A stretch of 64,000 bases of DNA from Candidatus Heimdallarchaeota archaeon (lineage in GTDB: Archaea > Asgardarchaeota > Heimdallarchaeia > Heimdallarchaeales > Heimdallarchaeaceae). Below the pieces are notes generated by a model, which was given only the letters and a program-made list of their open reading frames with translations, did no database searches and was not told the DNA's origin. The stretch covers positions 186,001 through 250,000 of the forward strand of contig JAUVXV010000002.1 in the NCBI GenBank assembly GCA_030603365.1, in the 5' to 3' direction. Positions 1 through 9,180 of this stretch are shown here, piece by piece. Position 1 is the stretch's first letter. Each line of letters begins with the position of its first letter. A program made the position numbers and the translations under genes.

Positions 1-892
1 GCACCCCTTGTTTCCACTTCTTGTTGTAACCAATAACCACCTCGTGAAGATCTCGTTCAACCCACAATTCAACTAGATAATGGGTGAGTTTGTGGATAGC
101 ATCTTTGAGTTTCATCCTCCACTTTTCACGCAATTGGTAGAAGGTTTTTCCATACTTCAATTTATTCTTGATTTTCAGCTGCTGACGTTGTTGCAGGACA
201 TATTGTTCTCGTAATTGTGTCTGGTTTTTCAAATAATATTGAGTTATTGATTTTATTCCTCTCCCGTGATCCTTGATAACAATCGGTTGATTCCCGAGGT
301 TATCCACAAAGGTCACAAGATTGGTCATCCCTAAATCGATTGCTCCCTTACGTCTGGGACGTTTCTTTAACTGAGGTAAGGTCTTGAGATAAATCAGTTC
401 TATCGTATAGCCCACTTGTCTTGGTACGATTCGTACTTCTCGTAATTTCGTACTTGCTGTTAGTCTTGTCTTATAGTAATATCCTACCTTCTTGGGTAAC
501 ACTAGCCACCCGTTCCTTATCATAGCTTGTTGGTTGCTGAAGATAGCCATCACCTCCCCATCTTTAGGTTTGTACCCAGGGGGACGGGGCATAGCGAAGA
601 ACAACTTGGGATTCTTCTTCCACTCCTTGATTGCTCGAAAGAACGCTTTCCAATTTCTGGATAGGAGTTTGAGGGTATGCTGGGCTGTATGAACTGGTAA
701 AATCTTATAGCATTCTTCGTTTTTGAGCAAAGAGTTGAGGTCATAATAGTACAGGAGCTTGTTCTGCTTATTAAGAGAGGTTTTGAAAAGGAAATTAGCT
801 CGATTATAGAGATTCTTCACTTGATGACAAAGCTTGCTCAACGCTGGATGATAAGACACTTCTATACATTCAACTCGTAAGACCTGCGTCAT
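1..892 (-). CDS. tnpB: TnpB-family RNA-guided nuclease / IS605 OrfB (3' part outside window)
   Basis: The minus strand is open from an ATG at 892 to the window edge, about 297 codons with no stop or frameshift. The translation contains the PRPPGYKPKDGE segment typical of the TnpB N-terminal half, then the RuvC-I motif IDLGMTNLVTFVD with its catalytic Asp near residue 186. A basic helical stretch (Gln/Lys/Arg-rich) and WRMKLKDAIHKLTHYLVE follow. The RuvC-II Glu, the zinc finger and the RuvC-III Asp would lie beyond the left edge, so catalytic competence cannot be judged. In this family the protein cuts DNA guided by an omega RNA transcribed from the 3' end of the element, also outside the window. 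No TnpA partner is seen, so this is probably a TnpB-only (IS1341-like) element. Its base composition is more G+C-rich than its neighbours, consistent with recent mobility. Confidence 0.9.
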   Translation of the reverse strand, partial: MTQVLRVECIEVSYHPALSKLCHQVKNLYNRANFLFKTSLNKQNKLLYYYDLNSLLKNEECYKILPVHTAQHTLKLLSRNWKAFFRAIKEWKKNPKLFFAMPRPPGYKPKDGEVMAIFSNQQAMIRNGWLVLPKKVGYYYKTRLTASTKLREVRIVPRQVGYTIELIYLKTLPQLKKRPRRKGAIDLGMTNLVTFVDNLGNQPIVIKDHGRGIKSITQYYLKNQTQLREQYVLQQRQQLKIKNKLKYGKTFYQLREKWRMKLKDAIHKLTHYLVELWVERDLHEVVIGYNKKWKQGV

Positions 893-1153
893 CAGTAGTT
901 CAGTTGTATTTCCCTATAAAAGCTCCAGTAATATCTGGTCTAACGCATACATTCAAGGTATTTCGTTGTTCATTTAACATGACTACATGACAAAAACACA
1001 TCATAAACTAGCACAAAACGACGATAACATCATTTTTGTCGGTTATTTTTAGATTTTCAACAAAAAATTTGGTCTGTATGTAATACTCTAATCTAAGATG
1101 TATTACTTGAAGTTGAAAATTTTTTTTGATTAAATGAATAGTTAAGTCTTTCA

Positions 1154-1354
1154 TCACATCTTATGAAGTTGCTCAGACTCCCTTATATTGAGTTTATCTG
1201 GGATATTACGCTCATAATCCTCCTTTTCTAAGAATTCTGTAAGCGCATCTCGTACAAGCTCTGACCTCGAATCATAATTCCCCATTGACATCATGTCACT
1301 CATCCATTTAATCATGCTATCAGTGACTTTGAAAGTTATTAATCTCTTCTTCAT
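1154..1354 (-). CDS. Ribbon-helix-helix (CopG/NikR-like) DNA-binding protein
   Basis: This 66-residue protein starts with a beta strand (KRLITFKVTD), followed by two helices around MIKWMSDMMSMG and SRSELVRDALTEFLEKE. That is the strand-helix-helix plan of the RHH fold, in which two monomers pair to place one antiparallel sheet in the major groove. The S-R-S-E-L-V-R-D-A segment is the most family-typical part. The acidic tail (DKLNIRESEQLHKM) binds no recognisable ligand. No toxin gene is adjacent, so an antitoxin role has no support; an autonomous regulator is more likely. It stands alone between the TnpB gene and the HEAT-repeat gene. A short palindrome covers its start codon (1354-1365). 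Confidence 0.8.
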   Translation of the reverse strand: MKKRLITFKVTDSMIKWMSDMMSMGNYDSRSELVRDALTEFLEKEDYERNIPDKLNIRESEQLHKM

Positions 1355-1622
1355 TGGTTGACCAAGCTATAAATTACGCACATCACATATATATTTTTTG
1401 TCGGTAACCTAAGAAAAAACGAAAATGTAATACCCAGATGTTACGACGGTATTATTAATTACATAAAGTTGACTCAAAAAACAGCTGATTCACTGTTTTT
1501 ATATTAGAAAATTTACTAGTATTTTAAAAATTATCAGGAACAATTTACAATTTATAATAGGCTTTTAAAAATAAACTAGACCCTAAAGAAAAAAACTTAT
1601 TTGTAAATTGAAAAAAATGATG

Positions 1623-2783
1623 TTATTCAGAGTCTTTATCAAATTCATCCAAGTCGTCCATGTCACTAGCTTCTTTCTTCCAGGTAGAGTATTTCTTCAT
1701 TATTGATTCAAGATCACCTGAAATTGTACGGGCTTCAGCTACTTGTGATGGTGGTAGTGGTAGTGGTTGCGGTTGCGGTTTTGGTTTTGATCTCTTCAAA
1801 TCATCGAACGATTTGATTTCCTTAATATCTATAATAGGCTTTCCTTCAATTTTCTCCTTTGATTCCTTCTCTTCTTCTACTTTTTCTAACCAGATTCTGT
1901 ATCGATCAATGTCTTCTACTTCTTTCTTATGATCTTTTATCATATTGAAAATTTCTGATCTGATTGGTTTAGAAGTGTCCCAACACATTTGCCACACTAA
2001 ATCTGTCTGATATTTTGAAAACTTTCGCGACATTTTTTTTTCCATGAATTGAGCGAATCTCCAGAATTTTTCTCCTAGTATTTCTGCAATTTTCTTCTCT
2101 GCAGTAACTTCATCTGATTCAATGCTTAAAACGGTTTGAATTCCCTCCAGCTGTTCATAAACATACTTCCTGATATAAGGCCATAAATTTGGAAATTCCA
2201 ATAATTCTTCTCTTTCAGAAAGTTGAACAATTGCTGGTGTTTCATCAACATGTTTTGTTTTCTTCGCCTGAACCGATCTGAGAAGAGCCTCTACATCTTC
2301 GTAGCCATTAGTTCTTGCAATCATTTTTAGTGCTGCATCAATTGAATATAACAAAGAGGCTTGATGTTCCAATTTGGATTCTGCCATTAAATCTTCTACG
2401 GCCAATTCAGAACCTATAGCACCTAGTGATAAAGCAACTCTACTTTTTATACTAACATTTGGGTCTTTTGTCAATGACACCAATAAAGCAGATATTGCTT
2501 GAGGTGAAGCAAATTTACCTAAAGCTCGTGATGCAGCTAATCGTATCTCAACTTCATTATCCATCAGACAGTAGATTAAGGTCTCAATAGATCTATGGTC
2601 AGAAATTTCAGCTAGAGCAATAATTGCATATGTTCTGTTCTCCAACGTATCCTGATTCACTACTTTAATTAGAGGTTCAACAGCTCTTTCATCTCTTAAA
2701 TCGCCTAGAGCAAGTATTGCTTCCTCTCTCTTTTCCTTTTCATCATGACTGAGCTGCTTGATTAACTTGTTAATATTAACCAT
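1623..2783 (-). CDS. HEAT/PBS-lyase-repeat protein with Pro-rich linker
   Basis: 386 residues. The first 170 or so are tandem HEAT-like repeats of about 31 residues, for example EAILALGDLRDERAVEPLIK, then IIALAEISDHRSIETLI and ASRALGKFASPQAISALL. Such solenoids are protein-protein scaffolds. The middle (about 190-310) is helical and charged and matches nothing I recognise. Residues around 320-345 are Lys/Pro/Gln-rich (SKPKPQPQPLPLPP), a flexible linker before a short acidic tail. There is no signal peptide or membrane segment, so it is cytosolic. A second HEAT protein occurs at 17396-19030, but the two are not obvious duplicates. Partner and function are unknown. Confidence 0.75.
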   Translation of the reverse strand: MVNINKLIKQLSHDEKEKREEAILALGDLRDERAVEPLIKVVNQDTLENRTYAIIALAEISDHRSIETLIYCLMDNEVEIRLAASRALGKFASPQAISALLVSLTKDPNVSIKSRVALSLGAIGSELAVEDLMAESKLEHQASLLYSIDAALKMIARTNGYEDVEALLRSVQAKKTKHVDETPAIVQLSEREELLEFPNLWPYIRKYVYEQLEGIQTVLSIESDEVTAEKKIAEILGEKFWRFAQFMEKKMSRKFSKYQTDLVWQMCWDTSKPIRSEIFNMIKDHKKEVEDIDRYRIWLEKVEEEKESKEKIEGKPIIDIKEIKSFDDLKRSKPKPQPQPLPLPPSQVAEARTISGDLESIMKKYSTWKKEASDMDDLDEFDKDSE

Positions 2784-2868
2784 TACAGTTAAACAAACTA
2801 CGCCAAATATTTAATTTTATTGCTAGAGAAAAGATATTTCACTCTCAATGATTGTAAAATAAACAAAT

Positions 2869-3825
2869 TTAGAGAAATTTTCTATTGCTATAATCTTCTT
2901 TAGCAATTAAAGTAACAGCTGAATCCTCTTTGTAATCGATAATCCTTAGTTCAGAGTCTTCAATTATCTGATCAGAGAAACTCTTTATCTTTTCAAACCT
3001 TGGCATAATCTCATATGAAAGCCTTTGTCGAGCATCCCCTACTGACATGAACCCTTTAGGTTCTAAATAATGAGCTTCTGATTTAAGAAAGAGATCTTTA
3101 TACAGAAGAGGTTCATCCATGTTATATCCTGGAACCAATGTTAAACGCATAACCTTCCTTGTATTGAGTGATGGTAAAAGGTCTACTGTATCCATTATTT
3201 TGTTCCAAGCATTTTTATCACTTGGTCTTGCTGTTTTGTCAAATAACTCTTGAGTAGGAGCTATCATTGTCACATACAATTGAGTAGGAAGAGGATCTAG
3301 TTTCTCCAAAACTTCAGGAGTTGTTCCATTGGTTACTAGAAAAGTAGTCATGCCTCTAGAATGGAATTCTTCAATAAGTTCACCAATTCTGGGGTAGAAT
3401 GTTGGTTCACCGCTCAGTGATATTGCAGCATGTTTAGGATTGAAAGCTTCTTCATACATAGATTCAGGTACTTTCGAATGTTTGTTGTAGCCAGCAATCA
3501 GCTTTCTCTGGTAGTAAATCATCTCGTCAACAATGTGTTCTGGATCATCAACTTTGCAATCCATCATCTTTTTATTATACCACGAAGCACTTCTCCAACA
3601 AAAAATACACTTTAAATTGCACCATATGGTTGCTGGAGTACATTGTAAGCATCTATGGGAATCAATACCATAAAATTTGCTTTTGTAGCAGACACCTTCT
3701 CCCTTTAATGAATGCTTTAACCATGTGCACGTTTTGACAGCAGAATGAGAACCAGCAATTCTATACTGTTGTTTCTCAAGCTTTTGTTTTACTTTTTCCG
3801 GAATAGTGCAATGTTCCTCTATCAT
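2869..3825 (-). CDS. taw1: S-adenosylmethionine-dependent tRNA 4-demethylwyosine synthase (Taw1)
   Basis: This radical-SAM enzyme builds the tricyclic 4-demethylwyosine base from m1G37 of tRNA-Phe and pyruvate. Counted from the ATG at 3825, the radical-SAM cysteines are C69, C73 and C76 (CNLKCIFC). The three cysteines of the second [4Fe-4S] cluster are at C33, C46 and C59. The spacings 13, 13 and 10 are those I recall for the Methanocaldococcus enzyme. The segments SLSGEPTFYPRIGELIEEF (SAM-binding GEPT) and EPKGFMSVGDARQRLS are family signatures. Length (318 aa) is normal. A GTG nine bases upstream is an alternative start. Later wyosine pathway genes are not in the window. Confidence 0.93.
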   Translation of the reverse strand: MIEEHCTIPEKVKQKLEKQQYRIAGSHSAVKTCTWLKHSLKGEGVCYKSKFYGIDSHRCLQCTPATIWCNLKCIFCWRSASWYNKKMMDCKVDDPEHIVDEMIYYQRKLIAGYNKHSKVPESMYEEAFNPKHAAISLSGEPTFYPRIGELIEEFHSRGMTTFLVTNGTTPEVLEKLDPLPTQLYVTMIAPTQELFDKTARPSDKNAWNKIMDTVDLLPSLNTRKVMRLTLVPGYNMDEPLLYKDLFLKSEAHYLEPKGFMSVGDARQRLSYEIMPRFEKIKSFSDQIIEDSELRIIDYKEDSAVTLIAKEDYSNRKFL

Positions 3826-3871
3826 GGTAACCACAAAAAGGATATGATAGATAATATTACATTAAAGATTC

Positions 3872-4270
3872 TTATCTATCTACAAGACTGTCCAATGTAA
3901 TTTCATCCAAAAAACCAAATCTACTTTGATCGCTTAACCAAGATTGTGCTTCGAAATCGTTGGTAAAAGATCTAACTTTGTCCTTTAGTTCCTTGTTTTT
4001 TATTTTCTTCTTCTTCTTAGCGTAATAAAAGGCCATATTTTGAACTACATTACCTTTAGACCCCAATTTATCCGCTACAATATTAGCTAGATTTTCAGAT
4101 TCATCCCCCTCATAATTAGATAAATCTAACAAATAAAATAAAGGTTTTTTAGCATTCTCAACTTGTTCTTTAATGCACCTGGCTAACTCTTTTTCCATCT
4201 TGTCGTTGTACTTTCCCTCGAAATTCATACGAACAATTACTTTTGATAAGTATCTTACATGAATTGTCAT
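3872..4270 (-). CDS. Small STAS/SpoIIAA-like protein
   Basis: 132 residues with alternating strands and helices: VRMNFEGKYNDKMEKELARC, then KPLFYLLDLSNYEG, NMAFYYAKKK and VRSFTNDFEAQSWL. This resembles SpoIIAA-like/STAS domains, where a central strand ends in a short loop (here DLSNYEG) followed by a helix, and a late segment reads as a short fragment plus AxxWL. The basic run KKKKKIKNK is unusual. It may share a minus-strand transcript with Taw1, whose start is about 45 bases downstream. Assignment rests on pattern only; function unknown. Confidence 0.5.
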   Translation of the reverse strand: MTIHVRYLSKVIVRMNFEGKYNDKMEKELARCIKEQVENAKKPLFYLLDLSNYEGDESENLANIVADKLGSKGNVVQNMAFYYAKKKKKIKNKELKDKVRSFTNDFEAQSWLSDQSRFGFLDEITLDSLVDR

Positions 4271-4412
4271 TGTTCACTTTACACCTATTATAACTCAGCT
4301 TCGTTGGAATATTTAAAAAAGATTTGTTCTAACCATATTTGCCTTACATGTGACTAATAATGTTAGAGAAAATCCTTAATAAATGGAATGTATCAGCTTT
4401 AAATGAACTATC

Positions 4413-5018
4413 ATGGTCCAGAAGGAAAATGAAGAAAAAAAAGACAAAGCAGATGAAGAAGAATCCTTTTTCAACAAATCAAGACGTTTAAGGGTTCTGA
4501 AATTTGGAATTGTAAGCTCTGTTGGATTAAGTATTAATTATTTGATAGTTTTCTTGATGCTATTGATTCTAAATATCGCTATTTTTTCACCATATTTCTG
4601 GTCATCAAAAATTATAAGTTCACCAGATTTTCTTGCAAGATTTTTCACTGACACTGATATTCTCTTCAGCATTTGGTTCTTAGATATTTCAAGAGTACTC
4701 GTTTCTCAAGCTGTAGCAATTCTGATAGTTATGATTTATAACTATTTCATTAATAAGATTTGGACTTTCAAGGAACAGGAAGAAGAAGCAGAATTCAACA
4801 CTTTATATCAATTCATTAAATTCGCTGCTGTCGGAGCACTTGGAACAGTTATCAATCTAGGTCTAGTGTATCTCTTTTATGATGTCATTGGATGGAATGA
4901 ATACCTTGCAATTACTATCGGGTTTGTGGTTTCAGTTTTCTCCAATTTTATTCTAAATGATATCTGGACATTTAATCCTAAATTTGGTAAGAAGAAAACA
5001 GAACAAGAATCAAACTAA
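4413..5018 (+). CDS. GtrA-like membrane protein
   Basis: 201 residues. After a very charged N-terminus there are four hydrophobic segments arranged as two similar halves. Each half ends in the family motif: NYFINKIWTF after the second segment and NFILNDIWTF after the fourth. The second half opens with FIKFAAVGALGTVINLGLVY, the classic GtrA signature. GtrA proteins are thought to move or help flip polyprenyl-linked sugars for cell-envelope glycosylation. Here the loop between the first two helices is longer than usual. No glycosyltransferase is adjacent. Its last four bases overlap the convergent zinc-ribbon gene. Confidence 0.85.
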   Translation: MVQKENEEKKDKADEEESFFNKSRRLRVLKFGIVSSVGLSINYLIVFLMLLILNIAIFSPYFWSSKIISSPDFLARFFTDTDILFSIWFLDISRVLVSQAVAILIVMIYNYFINKIWTFKEQEEEAEFNTLYQFIKFAAVGALGTVINLGLVYLFYDVIGWNEYLAITIGFVVSVFSNFILNDIWTFNPKFGKKKTEQESN

Positions 5019-5377
5019 ACTTCTTTACCACAGCTTGAACAGAAGGTTGAATCAGTTTCCATTCTAAAACCACAGTTTTCACAAAAACTTACTGTTGGGT
5101 CATTATTTTTTAAATGGACTAATTGTTGATCGCTCTTATATCTCTTCTGAACATTACCATAGTAACTGTTCAAGTTATCATACATCACTTTGGTTCTTGA
5201 AGAAACGCCTCTTCTTGCTAAAAACCATAACAAACCTGCTATGAAAATGCAGATACCAGATACAACGAAGAATACCGTAATGTCATCATAAAAAAGGAAG
5301 TAAACTCCCACTAGTGCAGCTGCTAAAAGGAACCAAGAAAAACTACCAAAACGGTATCGTTTACGTTCCCCAGCCAT
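5015..5377 (-). CDS. Two-TM protein with C-terminal zinc ribbon
   Basis: 120 residues. Two hydrophobic segments (around 12-28, FLLAAALVGVYFLFY, and 32-52, VFFVVSGICIFIAGLLWFL) form a helical hairpin. The C-terminus is a four-cysteine zinc ribbon, CENCGFRMETDSTFCSSCG, at about 99-117. Such small membrane-tethered zinc ribbons are common in archaea and mostly uncharacterised. It overlaps the stop of the convergent gtrA-like gene by four bases and lies just downstream of the orphan gene 5404-7155 on the same strand, so co-transcription with that gene is likely. Confidence 0.75.
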   Translation of the reverse strand: MAGERKRYRFGSFSWFLLAAALVGVYFLFYDDITVFFVVSGICIFIAGLLWFLARRGVSSRTKVMYDNLNSYYGNVQKRYKSDQQLVHLKNNDPTVSFCENCGFRMETDSTFCSSCGKEV

Positions 5378-5403
5378 AGTGAATCAATCTTAAACATAGA
5401 CGA

Positions 5404-7155
5404 TTATAAGTCATTCCTTTTGGAATTTGGCGAAAGAAATTCAAATTCTAGGATTTTCAATTGTTCTAGATGAAACGGAAATGGTTCAGGTAATAAAGAT
5501 AGTTTTTTTCTCCAATCTTTCTTATCTGTTATCCATGAGTTAGAATCAAGTGGATTTATTGGTGCATCGAATCTTATAGGTTTGTCAACCTTTCCTTCAT
5601 CCATTATTTCATCGATTTGCTCTCTGAATTTTTCATAATAATAGATTTCAGATTCATTAAGAATATTGAGCAATTTTGCGTCTGTGAATTCATCATCTGC
5701 GCGCATTAGATACATTTCTGCTCTCGTTTTGTTTTTGTTGAATACTTGATATATTGCCATCATTGTATAACTATAGATAGGTACAAAACGATTATTAAAA
5801 AGCATAAGATATACTTCTGCTGCTCTATCGAAGTAATTTTTCGAGTTAGCTAAATATTCAGGATCTTCTCCTTCAGCCCATCTGAACAACCAGAACCTGG
5901 CTAACAATAAAGACAGTTCTGGATCACCCTTATCAATTCCTTGAGTTTTGATAATTTTTTCCATTTTGGTGGTATCAGTCACTAAATCATATACAAATGC
6001 TCCAAAAGCAATCTTTGCATAAATCCCAATTAAATTGAAAGAAATTCCTAATTCTTCTCTTCTTGATCTACTCAGAAGTTCATTAACAAAATCTTCTATT
6101 TCTCGGAGAATTTCTTCTACTTCAAACTTGATAACAGACCTTGTTATTTCTGGTTTGTCGTCTTTGATATCTCCAACTAGTTTTGAGTTCTTGTATTGTG
6201 TTGCAATTAGATTATTCAAAATCTGGTAAAATCTTGTTTCTAATAATAGCGATTTCTGTTGAATGAAAAAGCTTCTAATTGTATCTCCAAACTCAGGATC
6301 ATTTATGTAAGGTTGAATTTCCGCCAATGCGCTACTATTTTCAATGTATGCCAGATTAAGCTGTTCAGTGATGTCTTCATTTGTGAATCGTACTCTCAGT
6401 TGGTGTAATTGTGCTTTCAAAGAAAACAAAGAAGATTCAGAAGTTTTTATTCTTAAGAGCTCAAACGGTTCTTCCTCAATTTCCTTGAGATAATGATGCC
6501 CTAGTCTAGCTTTTTCTATTGCGTCTTCAAATAATCCGCACCAATCCAAAAGATCTTCTTTGGAAATAACAGGGACTGTAACAAGGAAATTGTAAAGAGT
6601 AAGTACCAACAATTGAGCATAATTGGTAGCTGATTTTACAATATTCAGCTTGTCAGTTTCAGATAGATTTAGCCGTAGAATGGAATCAAGTTGCATATAA
6701 TCTATCAAAAAATTTAGATTCTGATTTTCTTTAGAGAGTAATTCACTGATTTTGTCTTTAGGAGGAAGCTTCCCATATTGAATTGTTCCTTCTAAAACAG
6801 CATGAAGAGTATAATAGGGATTTAATCCTTTGAGTTTAGAAAAAAGATCAATAAATGCAGATAAAGCAGGATAAAGCATAAACTGTGAGCTGCAGTTTTC
6901 TACTGCCTCCCACATTACTTTAATACTATACACAAGAAAATCAAAGTATTCTTTCTTGTAAACCCCAGATAATCGATATAAGCGCGAGATAAATGATTTG
7001 AAATGAGCAATTTTTGTGATGAATGAATCTACATCTACGTTTCTTTCTGAGAGAGTCAGAACTATCTCATCTACTTTACTTCGAACGAAATATATCATTT
7101 CTCTTGGTTGTAAACTTAAGAACTCATTTTGTTCTTGATCGAATGAATTGCTCAT
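5404..7155 (-). CDS. Large all-helical protein of unknown function
   Basis: 583 residues with no signal peptide, membrane segment, cysteine cluster or nucleotide-binding motif that I can see. The sequence is rich in Leu, Glu, Lys, Tyr and Phe and reads as consecutive amphipathic helices. Around 405-520 it resembles tetratricopeptide-type helical pairs (LLLARFWLFRWAEGEDPEYL, then SKNYFDRAAEVYLMLF, then SYTMMAIYQVFNKNKTRAEMYL). A TPR-like scaffold is the most I can infer. It starts from an ATG and precedes the two-TM zinc-ribbon gene by about 27 bases, so the two are probably one operon. Confidence 0.7.
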   Translation of the reverse strand: MSNSFDQEQNEFLSLQPREMIYFVRSKVDEIVLTLSERNVDVDSFITKIAHFKSFISRLYRLSGVYKKEYFDFLVYSIKVMWEAVENCSSQFMLYPALSAFIDLFSKLKGLNPYYTLHAVLEGTIQYGKLPPKDKISELLSKENQNLNFLIDYMQLDSILRLNLSETDKLNIVKSATNYAQLLVLTLYNFLVTVPVISKEDLLDWCGLFEDAIEKARLGHHYLKEIEEEPFELLRIKTSESSLFSLKAQLHQLRVRFTNEDITEQLNLAYIENSSALAEIQPYINDPEFGDTIRSFFIQQKSLLLETRFYQILNNLIATQYKNSKLVGDIKDDKPEITRSVIKFEVEEILREIEDFVNELLSRSRREELGISFNLIGIYAKIAFGAFVYDLVTDTTKMEKIIKTQGIDKGDPELSLLLARFWLFRWAEGEDPEYLANSKNYFDRAAEVYLMLFNNRFVPIYSYTMMAIYQVFNKNKTRAEMYLMRADDEFTDAKLLNILNESEIYYYEKFREQIDEIMDEGKVDKPIRFDAPINPLDSNSWITDKKDWRKKLSLLPEPFPFHLEQLKILEFEFLSPNSKRNDL

Positions 7156-7221
7156 TAATAACTAATGATTATGGAAACTGATAAAGGTGACGAAATTGTC
7201 AAAATTGAAAAAAAGAAAATG

Positions 7222-9039
7222 TTAGGCTAAATCTAACTTTTCTAGTTCTTCCTTGGTAGGATAACCAAGTTCATCCAAACCTCGTTTTTCGTAAAGCTTT
7301 GCTCTTGATTTAATAAAATCTTCATTATCGACAAAAGCAGTTTTACCTTCTGCTCGACCAGTAGGTAGAGGTTCTTCCATAAATCGTTTAGGAAGGTTAT
7401 CAAATTTAATTGGAGCTTTATCCCCAAATTCTCGAATATTGAACATTCTCTTCAGTATCCAAACTCTGCGAGCTACATTGATTAGCTCTTCCTCAGTAAC
7501 TTCCCTATCCCATACAGCTGACATAATGTCAACACAATCATCAAAACCTAAAGCTGGTTTGATACTATGTGTAAAGTGGCAGATGGAAAGACAATCTTTG
7601 ATAGTCTTGAGATCTTGTTGTTCAATCAAAGAATCTAGAACTTCAATCGCACTCTTATCAGGAACATCACTAGTAGTTGGCCATCCTCTCAAATGACTCG
7701 CACCAACAGCAGCTGTAGCATAACTGAGTCCTAAACCTAGTTTAGCTCGTGGATCCCAAGCTGCGAAAGGTAGTTTCTTAACATGAATAGCTAGATCCTC
7801 AATGTTCCAATGTTCAGCTGCTTGAGCTATTCCTTCAGCAAGAACATCACCTATATCCTTACGATAAGCTATCTTATCAATTAGTTCTAGAAATTTATCC
7901 ATATTTCCAAATTCGACATCATCAAATTCTGGTCCTTCGACTAATCCTTTCTCTTTGGCTTCCATGGTCATGGCTATTGCACTGCCAGTTGAGATAGTAT
8001 CTAGTCCTAGTTGGTTGCACAAGTAATTTGCATGAATAACAGCTTCAACATCATTTATCCCACAATTACCTCCAAGCATGGCAAGTGTTTCATATTCTGG
8101 TTTAGCAATTTCCTTTCTGTCTTTCTCAACCCAGTCAAAAACAGAAGCATCAAGAGTTTCACTGCAACCTATTGGACATTGAAAACATGGACGCCTGAAT
8201 CGTTTGTATTTCTCATCAAAAATTTCATGGCCAAGATTATCTACATCCTCAAATTCCCCTGATTGCCAATTACGAGTAGGGTAGTGATCAAGATTACTAG
8301 CTACTTGAACCAACCAGCTGGTTCCATGTTGATGGAGTAAATGACCATCATCCTTAGCATTTTTTGCTCGTTGAATAATATCTTTTCTAATATCAGCTAT
8401 TTGATCTTGATTGCCTTCTTTTGGACGAGAAGAACCTTTGACAGCTACAGCTTTAAGATTCTTTGAACCAAAAACTGCACCTAATCCTCCTCTTCCAGCA
8501 TTTCGAAAACCATCAGAAGTTGTACAAGCGAATTTTACAAGATTTTCCCCTGCAGGACCTATGGTCATTACTCTTACTTTTGGTTCTCTTTCTAACTCTC
8601 TAAGCAGTACTTCAGTTTCATAAACGAAGTAACCCCATAAATCGGTAGCATCCTTAATCTCAACTTTTTGATCTTTTATGGAGATATAGACTGGCTTAGA
8701 GGATTTACCTTCGATGATAATCAAATCGTAACCAGTAAATCTGATTTCTGGTCCGAAAAATCCTCCAGCATTACTATCCAAATACAAGCCTGTTAAAGGA
8801 CTCTTAGTCCCTATTGCATACCTGCCAGAAACAGGAATCTTTGAGCCTTGTAAAGGACCAGGAGCAATTATTATTTTATTTGCTGGTGAGAGAGGATCAA
8901 TATTAGGCTCTAACTCTTTATGCAAATAGTAAGTTATGAAACCTGTTCCTCCGATATAATCATAAATAACAGAATTCGGGATTTCTTCTGTTGAAACCGA
9001 TTTATCTGTTAGATTTATCCTTAGAAGCTTATTATTCAT
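7222..9039 (-). CDS. aor: Tungsten aldehyde:ferredoxin oxidoreductase (AOR family), copy 1
   Basis: 605 residues from the ATG at 9039; an upstream TTG would add only five residues and is not preferred. AORs oxidise aldehydes to acids and pass electrons to ferredoxin, using a tungstobispterin and one [4Fe-4S] cluster. Three cluster cysteines are in CFQCPIGC (C285, C288, C292) and the fourth is probably in DCLSICHF near the C-terminal third. The pterin-binding N-terminal half is well conserved (KLLRINLTDKSV, YIGGTGF, GPAGENL, RNAGRGGLGAVFGSKNLKA). The copy at 12804-14621 is a close paralog with the same start and cysteine positions. Actual substrate is not deducible. A TATA box 26 bases upstream suggests leaderless transcription. 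Confidence 0.93.
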   Translation of the reverse strand: MNNKLLRINLTDKSVSTEEIPNSVIYDYIGGTGFITYYLHKELEPNIDPLSPANKIIIAPGPLQGSKIPVSGRYAIGTKSPLTGLYLDSNAGGFFGPEIRFTGYDLIIIEGKSSKPVYISIKDQKVEIKDATDLWGYFVYETEVLLRELEREPKVRVMTIGPAGENLVKFACTTSDGFRNAGRGGLGAVFGSKNLKAVAVKGSSRPKEGNQDQIADIRKDIIQRAKNAKDDGHLLHQHGTSWLVQVASNLDHYPTRNWQSGEFEDVDNLGHEIFDEKYKRFRRPCFQCPIGCSETLDASVFDWVEKDRKEIAKPEYETLAMLGGNCGINDVEAVIHANYLCNQLGLDTISTGSAIAMTMEAKEKGLVEGPEFDDVEFGNMDKFLELIDKIAYRKDIGDVLAEGIAQAAEHWNIEDLAIHVKKLPFAAWDPRAKLGLGLSYATAAVGASHLRGWPTTSDVPDKSAIEVLDSLIEQQDLKTIKDCLSICHFTHSIKPALGFDDCVDIMSAVWDREVTEEELINVARRVWILKRMFNIREFGDKAPIKFDNLPKRFMEEPLPTGRAEGKTAFVDNEDFIKSRAKLYEKRGLDELGYPTKEELEKLDLA

Positions 9040-9059
9040 GCGAGAAGAAAACAAGAAGA

Positions 9060-9068
9060 TTTTTTAAA
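9060..9068 (-). promoter_or_regulatory. TATA box of AOR copy 1 (leaderless promoter)
   Basis: On the minus strand the sequence CCTTTAAAAAATC is centred about 26 bases before the AOR ATG. At that distance transcription would start at or next to the start codon. No Shine-Dalgarno sequence is seen between them. Confidence 0.55.
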
Positions 9069-9180
9069 GGTTGTTTTTCAACAATTGAACATAATTAACT
9101 CCTCATGTAAGAAAAAGAAGGGATGAAGGTTTTGTTCATGTTATTACTTCTTTTCTATGTAGTTTCTGACAGCTGTTCCA

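Noticed and set aside
1154-1354. Antitoxin of a toxin-antitoxin pair
   Set aside because: No toxin-like gene overlaps or adjoins it.
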